From: Agrobacterium tumefaciens str. B6
GTDB lineage: Bacteria; Pseudomonadota; Alphaproteobacteria; Rhizobiales; Rhizobiaceae
DNA length: 64,000 nucleotides
Direction of reading: 5' to 3'
Assembly: GCF_001541315.1 (NCBI RefSeq)
Contig: NZ_LMVK01000006.1
Span: 62,001 to 126,000, forward strand
The notes under the pieces were generated by a model that saw nothing but the letters and a program-made list of their open reading frames with translations, was not told the DNA's origin and did not search any database. A program made the translations under genes and the position numbers. Within the stretch, counting starts at the first letter, position 1. The number at the start of each line of letters is the position of its first letter. Below are positions 18,625 through 27,051 of the stretch, piece after piece.

Positions 18625-18885
18625 TTGCGCCCGCACAGGCAATTCTTTGGTTAGCCAAATCTTAATATCTGCAAGCCAAGATTGAACCAGATGATTCTGT
18701 ATGCGCTGCAACCGACATTTGCGGCCACAGGCGTATACGGCGCTCCCGCATGAGCGGGCGAGATGACACCTGTCCATCACCGGCGCGGCGATTTTTCAAC
18801 ATTTAAGCCAGATGCGGACCAGAGAGCCAATGGGGATTGGCCCTTTCGCAGCCAGCGGCGGTCACCGATAGAAACGGAGCGCAGC

Positions 18886-20436
18886 ATGTTACCGCCTGTA
18901 CCGAAAATTGCGGCAACCGATGCCGCCTATGGAACCACGGTCCCGCTGATGCCGCGCGGGCAGGTGAAAGAGACCACACCGCCGCAACCGAGCAATCCCG
19001 TCCCTGAAAATAGCGGCAGCCTTTTTGCCCGGGCGGCAATCGCCTCCCTCACCAGCGAATTTCAGCTCTCCCGCAGCACCGCCGTTCTGGCGGAAGCGCT
19101 CGGCAAGCTGATGAACCTACCGCGGCGGGATGGCGAAGCGATCCAGACCTATGTGACGCGACTGACAGAGGCGCTCCGCCCCCTGCCGGCGCCACAACGT
19201 CTGGCGCTTGAACAACAGGTCGGCAAAGCCCTGCAGGGCCTGACACTTTCAATGCTCGCCGAAATCCTGAAACAGCCGACCGGGCCGGATGCTGCCCGCC
19301 TCGCGCTGCTGATCGAGCTCTCCCGTTACAAGGGAGCGGATCTGGCAGCAAAGGCGGTGGTCTCTTCCTATCAGCAAAACAATTCCTCCAATCCCACCCC
19401 CCTGCAATCGGCCCCGCCGAAACAACAGAACGCGCCGAGCCAGAATGCCGAAGGTCGCCCCTCTCCGGCCGTGACCGCACAGGCGGCAAATTCCTCGACC
19501 GCCAGCCGGCTTCTGCCTCTGCTGATCGGCCCGCTCGCCCTCAGTGGCGCAGCGGTGAAAGCCACGGTGGCGGCGCTAACCGCGCAGCTGGACCCTCGGC
19601 CCACGCTTTCCACCCCGCCTGCCGACACACATGATACGCCAAGCAATGCCGCAAAGCCGGATGGAAGAGCCGAAAACACGGCACGTCCGCTTCTGCCACA
19701 GACCGGCACCGTGACAAAGGAAGTGCCGGCCGAAACCCGCCCGGCAAACCCGCCTCGCGCCGAAACCGGTGAAACGCGCCCTGCCCTGCCGCATCGAGAG
19801 ATAACGAAGGCGGAGCAGAAAGAGCCCCGCACGGGCTTTAACCCACCGTCCGGTCCGCTCGCGGACGACGCCGAGACCATGAACACCCTGCTGCTTGCCG
19901 CCACGGCTGGCAAACTTCCTGCCAAGGCAGCCGGCACACAGCAGCCTCTGCCCGCGCCGCAAAGTGGCGCGCAGCAGCCCTCTGACGATCAGGCCTTGGA
20001 AAAACCCGCCCTCGCAACGGCCGCCGCCCGCCCCTCCGGCGAAGAAACGGAAACGGCGACCCATCGTCCCGAAACCCAGCTGCAGCCACGGGCCACGCTG
20101 GACCCGGAAGCGAGAATGGCGATGCTGGAGCAATCGGCCTCGCAATCATTGATCGCAGCCGCTCTGGTAAAAGACGGCACGCCGCTGCCGCTCGTTGCCT
20201 ATCCGCCGGCGGATGAGGACTATGAATCGGAGACCCCGCCGCGCGGAGGCGGTCCCTTTTCCGAGGATGAGGGGGAAGGTGAGGCCGAGGCCGGCGCTGA
20301 AAACTCCGATCGTCAGGACGATACGGAAGAACGCATTGCTGCCAATGACACGACCGACGAGCGGGAAAGCACGCCTGCGGCGGCTTCCGACGACAGCGCG
20401 GAAAATTATTATCTCAAGATGAGCGGCATGCTCTGA
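18886..20436 (+). CDS. Hypothetical Pro/Ala-rich protein with one helical domain
   Basis: Not recognised. 516 residues from ATG 18886 (SD GGAG 8 nt upstream). A folded-looking helical region spans about residues 45-165 (SLFARAAIASLTSEFQLSRS onward, with MLAEILKQP near 120). It is followed by a long Pro/Ala/Thr/Gln-rich, probably disordered stretch to about 480 and an acidic C-terminus ending AENYYLKMSGML, an aromatic tail reminiscent of its two upstream neighbours. The layout (helical head, proline-rich tail) resembles hook-length or scaffold-type proteins, but no homology is claimed. Confidence 0.7.
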   Translation: MLPPVPKIAATDAAYGTTVPLMPRGQVKETTPPQPSNPVPENSGSLFARAAIASLTSEFQLSRSTAVLAEALGKLMNLPRRDGEAIQTYVTRLTEALRPLPAPQRLALEQQVGKALQGLTLSMLAEILKQPTGPDAARLALLIELSRYKGADLAAKAVVSSYQQNNSSNPTPLQSAPPKQQNAPSQNAEGRPSPAVTAQAANSSTASRLLPLLIGPLALSGAAVKATVAALTAQLDPRPTLSTPPADTHDTPSNAAKPDGRAENTARPLLPQTGTVTKEVPAETRPANPPRAETGETRPALPHREITKAEQKEPRTGFNPPSGPLADDAETMNTLLLAATAGKLPAKAAGTQQPLPAPQSGAQQPSDDQALEKPALATAAARPSGEETETATHRPETQLQPRATLDPEARMAMLEQSASQSLIAAALVKDGTPLPLVAYPPADEDYESETPPRGGGPFSEDEGEGEAEAGAENSDRQDDTEERIAANDTTDERESTPAAASDDSAENYYLKMSGML

Positions 20437-20479
20437 GAAGAGCGCCGCTGCCCGCCCGCCGGCGCAACCTGAAAGCAAC

Positions 20480-20507
20480 AAAAAACCCGCCGGAAAATTC
20501 CGGCGGG
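20480..20507 (-). terminator. Intrinsic terminator of rpsA
   Basis: On the minus strand CCCGCCGGAA/TTCCGGCGGG (20486-20507) forms a 10-bp inverted repeat followed by TTTTTT (20480-20485). It may also stop the convergent unknown gene, though on the plus strand no T-run follows. Confidence 0.85.
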
Positions 20508-20532
20508 GTCTTCATTTCAAAGATCTTGGCGA

Positions 20533-22233
20533 TTATTCGCCGCGGTTCTTCAGAGCCGCGCCGAGGATGTCGCCGAGCGAAGCGCCCGAGTCGGAAGAAC
20601 CGAACTGTGCGACGGCTTCCTTCTCTTCAGCAATTTCCAGAGCCTTGATCGAAAGCATGACCTTGCGGTCCTTCTTCGAGAAGTTGACGACGCGGGCGTC
20701 GACAACCTGGCCAACGGAGAAGCGCTCAGGGCGCTGCTCGTCACGGTCACGGGAAAGGTCAGCGCGACGGATGAACGAGGTGAGGTCTTCGTGGTTGACG
20801 AGCTTCACTTCGATGCCGCCATCGTTGACGCCGATGACTTCAGCGGAAACGACTGCGTTCTTGCGCAGGTCGCCGGAAGAAGCGGCTTCGCCGACAGCAT
20901 CCTTGCCGAGCTGCTTGATGCCGAGCGAGATGCGTTCCTTCTCGACGTCAACATCGAGAACGACGGCCTTGACCACGTCACCCTTGTTGAACTCTTCGAT
21001 GACCTGTTCGCCCGGACGGTTCCAGTCGAGATCCGACAGGTGAACCATGCCGTCAACATCGCCTTCGAGGCCAATGAACAGGCCGAATTCGGTCTTGTTC
21101 TTGACTTCGCCTTCAACTTCAGTGCCGGCCGGATGGCTGAAGGCAAATGCCTGCCACGGGTTTTCCAGCGTCTGCTTGAGGCCGAGCGAGATACGGCGCT
21201 TGGACGGATCGACTTCGAGAACGACAACGTCGACTTCCTGGCTTGTGGACAGGATCTTGCCGGGATGTACGTTCTTCTTGGTCCAGGACATTTCGGAAAT
21301 GTGGATCAGGCCTTCGATGCCCGGCTCCAGCTCGACGAATGCACCGTAGTCGGTGATGTTCGTGACCGTACCGGAGATCTTCTTGCCAACCGGGTACTTG
21401 GCGGAGATGCCATCCCACGGATCGGACTCGAGCTGCTTCATGCCGAGCGAGATACGATGGGTTTCCTGGTTGATGCGGATGATCTGAACCTTGACCTGCT
21501 GGCCAATGTTGAGGATTTCCGAAGGATGGTTGACGCGGCGCCATGCCATGTCGGTGACGTGCAGCAGGCCGTCGATGCCGCCGAGGTCAACGAACGCACC
21601 GTAATCGGTGATGTTCTTGACGACGCCGTCAACAACCTGGCCTTCTTCGAGGTTCTGAACGATTTCAGAACGCTGCTCGGCGCGAGACTCTTCGAGAACC
21701 GTACGGCGCGAAACAACGATGTTGCCGCGGCGCTTGTCCATCTTGAGGATTTCGAAGGGCTGCGGGTTGTGCATCAGCGGGGTAACGTCGCGGATCGGAC
21801 GGATGTCGACCTGCGAACGCGGAAGGAAGGCAACAGCGCCGTCCAGATCGACGGTGAAACCACCCTTGACCTGGTTGAAGATAACGCCTTCGACGCGCTC
21901 GCCGGCTTCGAACTTGGCTTCGAGCTTGACCCAGCTTTCTTCGCGGCGAGCCTTCTCGCGCGACAGAACGGCTTCGCCGAGAGCGTTTTCGATGCGCTCG
22001 ACGTAAACTTCGACTTCGTCGCCGACCTTCAGCGTGCCGTCCTTGGACTTCGCGCCGAATTCCTTCAACGGTACGCGGCCTTCAACCTTGAGGCCGACGT
22101 CGACGATGGCAACGTCCTTCTCGATTGCCGTTACGATGCCCTTGGCAACATAGCCTTCGGCAAGATCGTTAGAGGCAAAGGATTCTTCGAGAAGCGCTGC
22201 GAAATCTTCGCGCGTGGGGGTAGATACTGACAT
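20533..22233 (-). CDS. rpsA: 30S ribosomal protein S1
   Basis: Binds mRNA at the small subunit and is needed for translation of most messages. 566 residues with six S1/OB repeats; typical cores include VDGVVKNITDYGAFVDLGG, SGTVTNITDYGAFVELEPG and VEGEVKNKTEFGLFIGLEG. The ATG at 22233 follows AGGAGATTTC; an in-frame start six codons upstream is less likely. It lies 150 bp downstream of cmk on the same strand, the classic cmk-rpsA order. Autogenous control is known for rpsA in E. coli; no clear leader fold was found here. Confidence 0.97.
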   Translation of the reverse strand: MSVSTPTREDFAALLEESFASNDLAEGYVAKGIVTAIEKDVAIVDVGLKVEGRVPLKEFGAKSKDGTLKVGDEVEVYVERIENALGEAVLSREKARREESWVKLEAKFEAGERVEGVIFNQVKGGFTVDLDGAVAFLPRSQVDIRPIRDVTPLMHNPQPFEILKMDKRRGNIVVSRRTVLEESRAEQRSEIVQNLEEGQVVDGVVKNITDYGAFVDLGGIDGLLHVTDMAWRRVNHPSEILNIGQQVKVQIIRINQETHRISLGMKQLESDPWDGISAKYPVGKKISGTVTNITDYGAFVELEPGIEGLIHISEMSWTKKNVHPGKILSTSQEVDVVVLEVDPSKRRISLGLKQTLENPWQAFAFSHPAGTEVEGEVKNKTEFGLFIGLEGDVDGMVHLSDLDWNRPGEQVIEEFNKGDVVKAVVLDVDVEKERISLGIKQLGKDAVGEAASSGDLRKNAVVSAEVIGVNDGGIEVKLVNHEDLTSFIRRADLSRDRDEQRPERFSVGQVVDARVVNFSKKDRKVMLSIKALEIAEEKEAVAQFGSSDSGASLGDILGAALKNRGE

Positions 22234-22383
22234 GAAATCTCCTGATTGCATCCGCGCTATGGCGAATACAAAAGCGCCGGTGGGCTAGTGTTGTTGATAC
22301 CCGACCCCATGCCCGCCTTTTCAAAAGGCTTTCCGGCGCAAGGACATGACTTCGGGCAATTCCGGACTAAACGCGGACCGAAT

Positions 22384-23037
22384 TCAAGCGGTTCCGCGAG
22401 AAACCTGTTTCTCCAGGGCGGCGTCGATGATCGTCCGCGCGGCCTGAAACGCCGCCTCTATACTCATTTCCGACGTATCTAGCAAGTGCGCGTCTTCAGC
22501 CGGCTTCAACGGGCTGTCGGCGCGGCCCATGTCGCGCTCGTCGCGTTTTTTCACCTCAGTGAAGATGGCATCATAATCGCCGCTGCCGCCATTGGCCAGA
22601 ATTTCGTCGTAACGGCGTCGCGCCCGCACGTCGGCAGAGGCCGTGACGTAAAGTTTCACCGGCGCCTGCGGGCACACCACCGTGCCGATGTCGCGTCCGT
22701 CAAGCACCGTGCCCGGCTCCTTCAAGGCAAAACGCTGCTGCGCCTTGACGAGCGCGCGTCTCACCGGCGTCATCACCGCTATTTTGGACGCCGCCTCACC
22801 AATATCGTGCCGGGAAAGAACGGCGCGATCGAGCCCCGCAAGATCGACTTCCAGCGCCATCTTCTCGGCCACGGCCTCGTCATTGAGCGGCAGGCCGGCA
22901 TCGAGAAGCGCCTTGGCGGTCGCCCTGTAGGTCAGCCCGGTATCGAGATGGTGGAAACCATAGGTCTCGGCGATCCTGCGTGATAGGGTTCCTTTGCCCG
23001 CCGCGGCCGGCCCGTCTATGGCGATCGTGAAGGTCAT
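22384..23037 (-). CDS. cmk: Cytidylate kinase
   Basis: Phosphorylates CMP/dCMP with ATP. 217 residues, starting [20 protein letters not shown] with the P-loop (residues 8-16). [11 protein letters not shown] and the [13 protein letters not shown] block with family Arg/Asp residues follow. The ATG at 23037 has SD GCGGAAAG; upstream in-frame ATGs (23085, 23064) would add non-conserved residues. Paired with rpsA as in most bacteria; divergent from the TIGR02300 gene. Confidence 0.95.
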   Translation of the reverse strand: MTFTIAIDGPAAAGKGTLSRRIAETYGFHHLDTGLTYRATAKALLDAGLPLNDEAVAEKMALEVDLAGLDRAVLSRHDIGEAASKIAVMTPVRRALVKAQQRFALKEPGTVLDGRDIGTVVCPQAPVKLYVTASADVRARRRYDEILANGGSGDYDAIFTEVKKRDERDMGRADSPLKPAEDAHLLDTSEMSIEAAFQAARTIIDAALEKQVSRGTA

Positions 23038-23263
23038 GAAGCTTTCCGCCTGTGCATCCGTCATTGATATAATAGAGTGTGTCATGCCTCCCTATTTATA
23101 TCAGCATCCCCGCATAGGGGTTGCGCCGAGGCAGGCGGCACCCGAAGTTTGTCTTTGACACGAAAGAGCGCAACGATTAAGGGGACCGGCTATAAATTTT
23201 ACCGTCTATGCCGGTTTTACGGCGTACACACCGAAACTCATCCGACAATTTGAGGCTTAGACA

Positions 23264-23650
23264 GTGGCAAAAGCGGAACTTGGTACCAAGCGCACAGACC
23301 CCGATACCGGCAAGAAGTTCTACGATCTGAACCGCGATCCGGTCGTTTCTCCCTACACCGGCAAGTCCTGGCCGCTGTCCTTCTTCGAGGAAAGCACCGC
23401 CCAGGCCAAGATGGAGCAGGCTGAAGAAGAGGAAGTGGCGGAAGTCGATACCGAAAACACGGAAGTCGAACTCGTCTCGCTGGAAGATGCCGATGGCGAC
23501 AACAGCGGCGACGAAATCCCTGATCTGGGTGACGACGATGACGTCGAAATCGACGACGATGACGACACCTTCCTCGAAACCGACGACGAAGATGACGACG
23601 ACGACATGTCCGGCATCATCGGCGTATCGGGCGACGACGAAGAAGCTTGA
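23264..23650 (+). CDS. TIGR02300 family protein (FYDLNRDP-type zinc-ribbon-like N-terminus, acidic tail)
   Basis: A conserved alphaproteobacterial protein of unknown function, 128 residues. The conserved N-terminus (AELGTKRTDPDTGKKFYDLN then DPVVSPYTGKSWPLS) is followed by an extremely acidic Asp-rich tail (about residues 60-128). GTG start with GAGG upstream. Lying opposite cmk-rpsA is usual in Rhizobiales. Followed by an intrinsic terminator and a tRNA gene. Confidence 0.88.
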   Translation: MAKAELGTKRTDPDTGKKFYDLNRDPVVSPYTGKSWPLSFFEESTAQAKMEQAEEEEVAEVDTENTEVELVSLEDADGDNSGDEIPDLGDDDDVEIDDDDDTFLETDDEDDDDDMSGIIGVSGDDEEA

Positions 23651-23665
23651 TTTTACTCGATAATT

Positions 23666-23703
23666 CGGCCCGACGACAAAAAAATGACGCCGGGCCGTTT
23701 TTT
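23666..23703 (+). terminator. Intrinsic terminator
   Basis: CGGCCCG (23666-23672) pairs with CGGGCCG (23691-23697) followed by TTTTTT, 16 bp after the TIGR02300 stop. The loop is long (18 nt) and includes an A7 run. Confidence 0.75.
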
Positions 23704-23802
23704 ATGCTTGCACTCGTCGGAAAGCCGCAGTAGTAAGCCGCCACCGAACGGAACAACAACCGCTTCGGTTCCCGGAACCGGAAGAAATGCCGGAACCCTT
23801 AT

Positions 23803-23878
<76 letters not shown>

Positions 23879-23952
23879 AATCTTCTCAGACAATAAATTC
23901 TGCTTTCGGCCAACCGGTCCTATTCATCTTTTAGGCCATTTGACGTCATCGC

Positions 23953-24453
23953 CTATTGCAGCAGCGCCCGCACATCCTGCCCGTTGATACGGCACTCCAG
24001 GGAACCCGGCGCACTCACCTCCTCCACCACCCGACATTCGAGATATCTGCCGCGCAGCCGGTTCTCCAGCGCCTTGAAGGCGTTGAGGCCGCAGGCGTAA
24101 CGGCGGCCGTCGGGGCCGGTGCAGACGCGGTTGCGTTCGACCTCCTCCACGCCGGCGAGGCGGAATTCCTGGCCCTTGAAGGTAAAGCGGTTGCTGGAAA
24201 TCACACGCAGGCGCTGGTCCGCATGCATTTTTATCGGATAGAGATCTGGCGGCGTCGGAATGCGCTCGTAATTTTGGCTACGGGGATCGACCCGCACCGG
24301 CGAGGTGGTCCACAGCAGTTCCGTATTGGCGGCAAGGCTCGCCGGTGCGGAGGTCGCCTCGCCATTGACGAGCGAGGCGATGCGGATGCCGGCTATGCCG
24401 AGGCCTATGGCAAGGACGATCTGAAACAGCAAAATTGCGATCTGCCTGACCAT
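23953..24453 (-). CDS. Membrane-anchored SNase-like (thermonuclease-fold) protein, probably inactive
   Basis: 166 residues. One N-terminal membrane segment (RQIAILLFQIVLAIGLGIAG, about residues 3-22), then a periplasmic region with a staphylococcal-nuclease-like core. FKGQEFRLAGVEEVERNRVC (about 92-111) is followed by RYACGLNAFKALENRLRGR, as in bacterial SNase proteins. The canonical DTPE catalytic stretch is replaced (GVEEVE), so nuclease activity is doubtful. Paired Cys residues suggest periplasmic disulfides. Stands alone. Confidence 0.7.
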   Translation of the reverse strand: MVRQIAILLFQIVLAIGLGIAGIRIASLVNGEATSAPASLAANTELLWTTSPVRVDPRSQNYERIPTPPDLYPIKMHADQRLRVISSNRFTFKGQEFRLAGVEEVERNRVCTGPDGRRYACGLNAFKALENRLRGRYLECRVVEEVSAPGSLECRINGQDVRALLQ

Positions 24454-24525
24454 GTCACCGCAACATCAAAACAATGAACGACATAAAATAAATCGGCCGT
24501 CTTTACGAAAGTGACCGGCCGCATA

Positions 24526-24900
24526 TCACATCAATAAAACCTTGCACGCACTGACATCCCGCACGGTGCCCATGGCCATGATCGGGAGCTGGTCGCTATC
24601 CAGGATCACCCGTCCGGTTGTCCGCAACCAGCGGAAACCGCCGGATTTGAGCTGAATGCGATATTCCTGATCATAGAACACGCCATTTGTCAGCGAATTA
24701 TAAACCGCCTTGGCGACGCGTGCGCGCGAGCCGCTTTCGATCTGCGCGATGAAATCTTCGACCGGAATGCCGCAGGCGGCTTTTTCCGGCGAGAATTCGC
24801 GCAGGCGGGCCGCCACGGCATCGAGATAGATCAGGTTCTGCCCGATGTTCCAGGTATAATAACCCACAAGTGTCTCTTCGAGCGATATGTTCTCCAACAT
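24526..24900 (-). CDS. Stand-alone PAS-domain protein
   Basis: 124 residues from ATG 24900 (SD GAAGG). It is essentially one PAS fold of the PAS_3 type: GYYTWNIGQNLIYLDAVAAR (about 12-31), DFIAQIESGSRARV, then YDQEYRIQLKSGGFRWLRTT and the PAC-like GRVILDSDQLPIMAMGTVRD. No kinase, GGDEF or HTH output domain follows, so it must act with a partner if it signals. Divergent from nadQ with 207 bp between. Confidence 0.8.
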   Translation of the reverse strand: MLENISLEETLVGYYTWNIGQNLIYLDAVAARLREFSPEKAACGIPVEDFIAQIESGSRARVAKAVYNSLTNGVFYDQEYRIQLKSGGFRWLRTTGRVILDSDQLPIMAMGTVRDVSACKVLLM

Positions 24901-25041
24901 CGGCCTTCTACCGTCTGAAATGCTTGTGCGGGTCTGTAACATACCAGACGATAGACGGCTAACCACAAGAATTCATCCTTTTGTCTGATGAGACGCGGTT
25001 TTGTGGGCGGCGGATTATCGACAGCCCATTTCGGCCGCCAT

Positions 25042-25091
25042 GTTGGCGAACCAACCTTCCTGTGCCAAAGAAGGTTGACCCTAGAGCCAAC
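25042..25091 (+). promoter_or_regulatory. Alternative stem-loops in the nadQ leader
   Basis: CAACCTTC (25052-25059) pairs perfectly with GAAGGTTG (25070-25077), and GTTGGC (25042-25047) can enclose it by pairing with GCCAAC (25086-25091). GTTGG can instead pair with the adjacent CCAAC (25051-25055), so the two folds exclude each other. The element ends 16 nt before the GTG start and close to the SD GAGGAG. Confidence 0.45.
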
Positions 25092-25107
25092 GACCAGAGG
25101 AGCCGCC

Positions 25108-26010
25108 GTGACCATCGGGCTTGCCCATGCCGAACTCATCGCCGTCGTCACCGCCATCACCACGGATGAGCCGCGGGTCATGACCGTTCGCGAAGGCGCA
25201 GCACTTCCGTCGGGGCCGTTCGAATTCGGGCACAGAACGCTCCAGAGCGGGTTGCGGGAATGGATCCACGAACAGACCCACCACCCCGTCGGTTATCTCG
25301 AACAACTCTACACCTTCGCCGATCGCGACCGTAACAACGACATTTTAGGCGGAAGAACCATCTCCATCGGTTATCTCGGGCTGGTTCGCGAGCAGGAAGC
25401 ATCAGGCGGCAAACGCGCCCTGTGGCACGGCTGGTACGAATATTTCCCATGGGAAGACCATCGCCAGGGCCGCCCTGGGGTTTTGGACACCATTATCGAC
25501 AATCTGCGCGCATGGGCGGATTCCGATCCCAACTGCAAAAGCCAGCGCCATTTGCGGGCGGATTTCACCTTCGGTCTCGATGGCGGCGGCTGGAACGAGG
25601 AACTGACCCTGCAGCGTTACGAGCTGCTGTATGAAGCCGGGCTGGTCGAGGAAGCGCAGGGCGATCCGCGGGTCAATTTCGGCAGGCCCATGTTCGCCGA
25701 TCACCGCCGCATTCTCGCCACCGGCATTGCGCGATTGAGAGCCAAGATCAAATACCGGCCGGTGGTTTTCGAACTGATGCCCGATGCCTTCACGCTCCTG
25801 CAGCTGCAGCGCGCCATCGAGGCGCTGGCCGGACTGACGCTGCACAAGCAGAATTTCCGCCGGCTGATTGAACAGCAGCAGCTGGTGGAAGAAACCGGCG
25901 ACATGGCGACCGAAACCGGCGGCCGCCCGGCAAAGCTTTTCCGCTTCCGCCAGACCGTTCTCGATGAGCGCGCCCTCTCGGGTACAAAACTGCCCCTCTC
26001 CCGCAATTGA
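25108..26010 (+). CDS. nadQ: NadQ-type Nudix-related transcriptional regulator of NAD biosynthesis
   Basis: A 300-residue regulator. The N-terminal Nudix-like domain (about residues 5-145, LAHAELIAVVTAITTDEPRV) contains a decayed Nudix box (GHRTLQSGLREWIHEQTHH), so it should sense a ligand rather than hydrolyse one. The C-terminal winged-helix part (about 215-295) includes LQRAIEALAGLTLHKQNFRR and ETGGRPAKLFRF. It lies directly upstream of nadABC, whose promoter carries two matching palindromes. Rhizobiales NadQ is known from comparative genomics as the nadABC repressor. GTG 25108 was chosen for its SD (GAGGAG) and the domain start. Confidence 0.85.
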   Translation: MTIGLAHAELIAVVTAITTDEPRVMTVREGAALPSGPFEFGHRTLQSGLREWIHEQTHHPVGYLEQLYTFADRDRNNDILGGRTISIGYLGLVREQEASGGKRALWHGWYEYFPWEDHRQGRPGVLDTIIDNLRAWADSDPNCKSQRHLRADFTFGLDGGGWNEELTLQRYELLYEAGLVEEAQGDPRVNFGRPMFADHRRILATGIARLRAKIKYRPVVFELMPDAFTLLQLQRAIEALAGLTLHKQNFRRLIEQQQLVEETGDMATETGGRPAKLFRFRQTVLDERALSGTKLPLSRN

Positions 26011-26065
26011 CATATGCTCACAATGAGAATATCTCTTTGCCCTGGATATACTCAAACAGAGTATA
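26007..26065 (+). promoter_or_regulatory. nadABC promoter with two NadQ-type operators
   Basis: TTGACA (26007-26012, overlapping the nadQ stop) and TATCTC (26030-26035) are spaced by 17 bp. A near-palindrome TATGCTC-ACAAT-GAGAATA (26013-26031) fills the spacer. A perfect one, TATACTC-AAACA-GAGTATA (26047-26065), sits just past the expected transcription start. Both are 19 bp with 7-5-7 layout, 34 bp centre to centre. Occupancy would block RNA polymerase. Assignment to NadQ rests on position. Confidence 0.75.
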
Positions 26066-26079
26066 AATGGGAGAGTGCC

Positions 26080-27051
26080 GTGAACGAACAGATATCCGCC
26101 GCAAGCCTCTATGATCGCGTCGCCCGGGTGATTCCCAAGGCCGAATGGATGGGCTTTCAGGACGATGTGGATGCGATCCTCGAGTTGAAGCGCAAACGTA
26201 ACGCGGTCATCCTCGCCCATAATTACCAGACACCGGAAATCTTCCATGGCGTCGCCGACATCGTCGGCGACAGCCTTGCCCTTGCCCGCAAGGCGATGGA
26301 GGTGGAGGCGGATGTGATCGTTCTCGCCGGCGTGCATTTCATGGCCGAGACGGCAAAGTTGCTCAATCCGCAAAAAACCGTCCTCATTCCGGATATGGGC
26401 GCGGGCTGCTCGCTGGCGGATTCCATCACGCCCGAGGACATTGCCCTTCTGCGCAAGGCCTATCCCGGCGTTCCGGTTGTCACCTATGTGAACACGTCCG
26501 CTGCGGTGAAGGCGGCCTCCGACATCTGCTGCACGTCAGGCAATGCCCGCCAGGTGGTGGAATCGCTCGGCGTGCCGCGCGTGCTGATGCTGCCGGATGA
26601 ATATCTGGCGAAGAACGTGGCGAAGGAAACCAATGTCGAGCTGATCGCCTGGCGTGGCCATTGCGAGGTGCATGAGCTTTTCACCGCCGATGACATCAGA
26701 GAACTCAGGGAGAGCCATCCCGGCGTCACCGTGCTGGCGCATCCGGAATGTCCGCCCGATGTCGTGGAGGCTGCAGATTTTTCCGGCTCCACCGCCGTCA
26801 TGTCTGACTATGTCGGGCGCGAGCGCCCCGCCCGCGTGGTGCTTCTGACGGAATGCTCGATGAGCGACAATGTCGCCGTACATCACCCGGATGTCGAATT
26901 CATCCGTCCCTGCAATCTCTGCCCGCATATGAAGCGCATCACGCTTGGCAACATCCGCACAGCCCTTGAGGAAAACCGCCACGAAGTGACGGTCGATCCG
27001 GCCATCGCCGTCGCCGCCCGCCGCGCCGTGGAAAGGATGCTGGAAATATGA
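26080..27051 (+). CDS. nadA: Quinolinate synthase A
   Basis: Condenses iminoaspartate with dihydroxyacetone phosphate to quinolinate; a [4Fe-4S] enzyme of 323 residues. Cys residues of the cluster are in GAGCSLADS, the DICCTSGNA region and CNLCPHMK (near the C-terminus). GTG 26080 is the likely start, since longer frames run into the promoter and operators. Its stop overlaps the nadB ATG by 4 bp (ATGA). Confidence 0.95.
   Translation: MNEQISAASLYDRVARVIPKAEWMGFQDDVDAILELKRKRNAVILAHNYQTPEIFHGVADIVGDSLALARKAMEVEADVIVLAGVHFMAETAKLLNPQKTVLIPDMGAGCSLADSITPEDIALLRKAYPGVPVVTYVNTSAAVKAASDICCTSGNARQVVESLGVPRVLMLPDEYLAKNVAKETNVELIAWRGHCEVHELFTADDIRELRESHPGVTVLAHPECPPDVVEAADFSGSTAVMSDYVGRERPARVVLLTECSMSDNVAVHHPDVEFIRPCNLCPHMKRITLGNIRTALEENRHEVTVDPAIAVAARRAVERMLEI

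Noticed and set aside
20791..22230. 479-codon plus-strand frame opposite rpsA
   Set aside because: Repeats in it only mirror the S1 repeats of rpsA.
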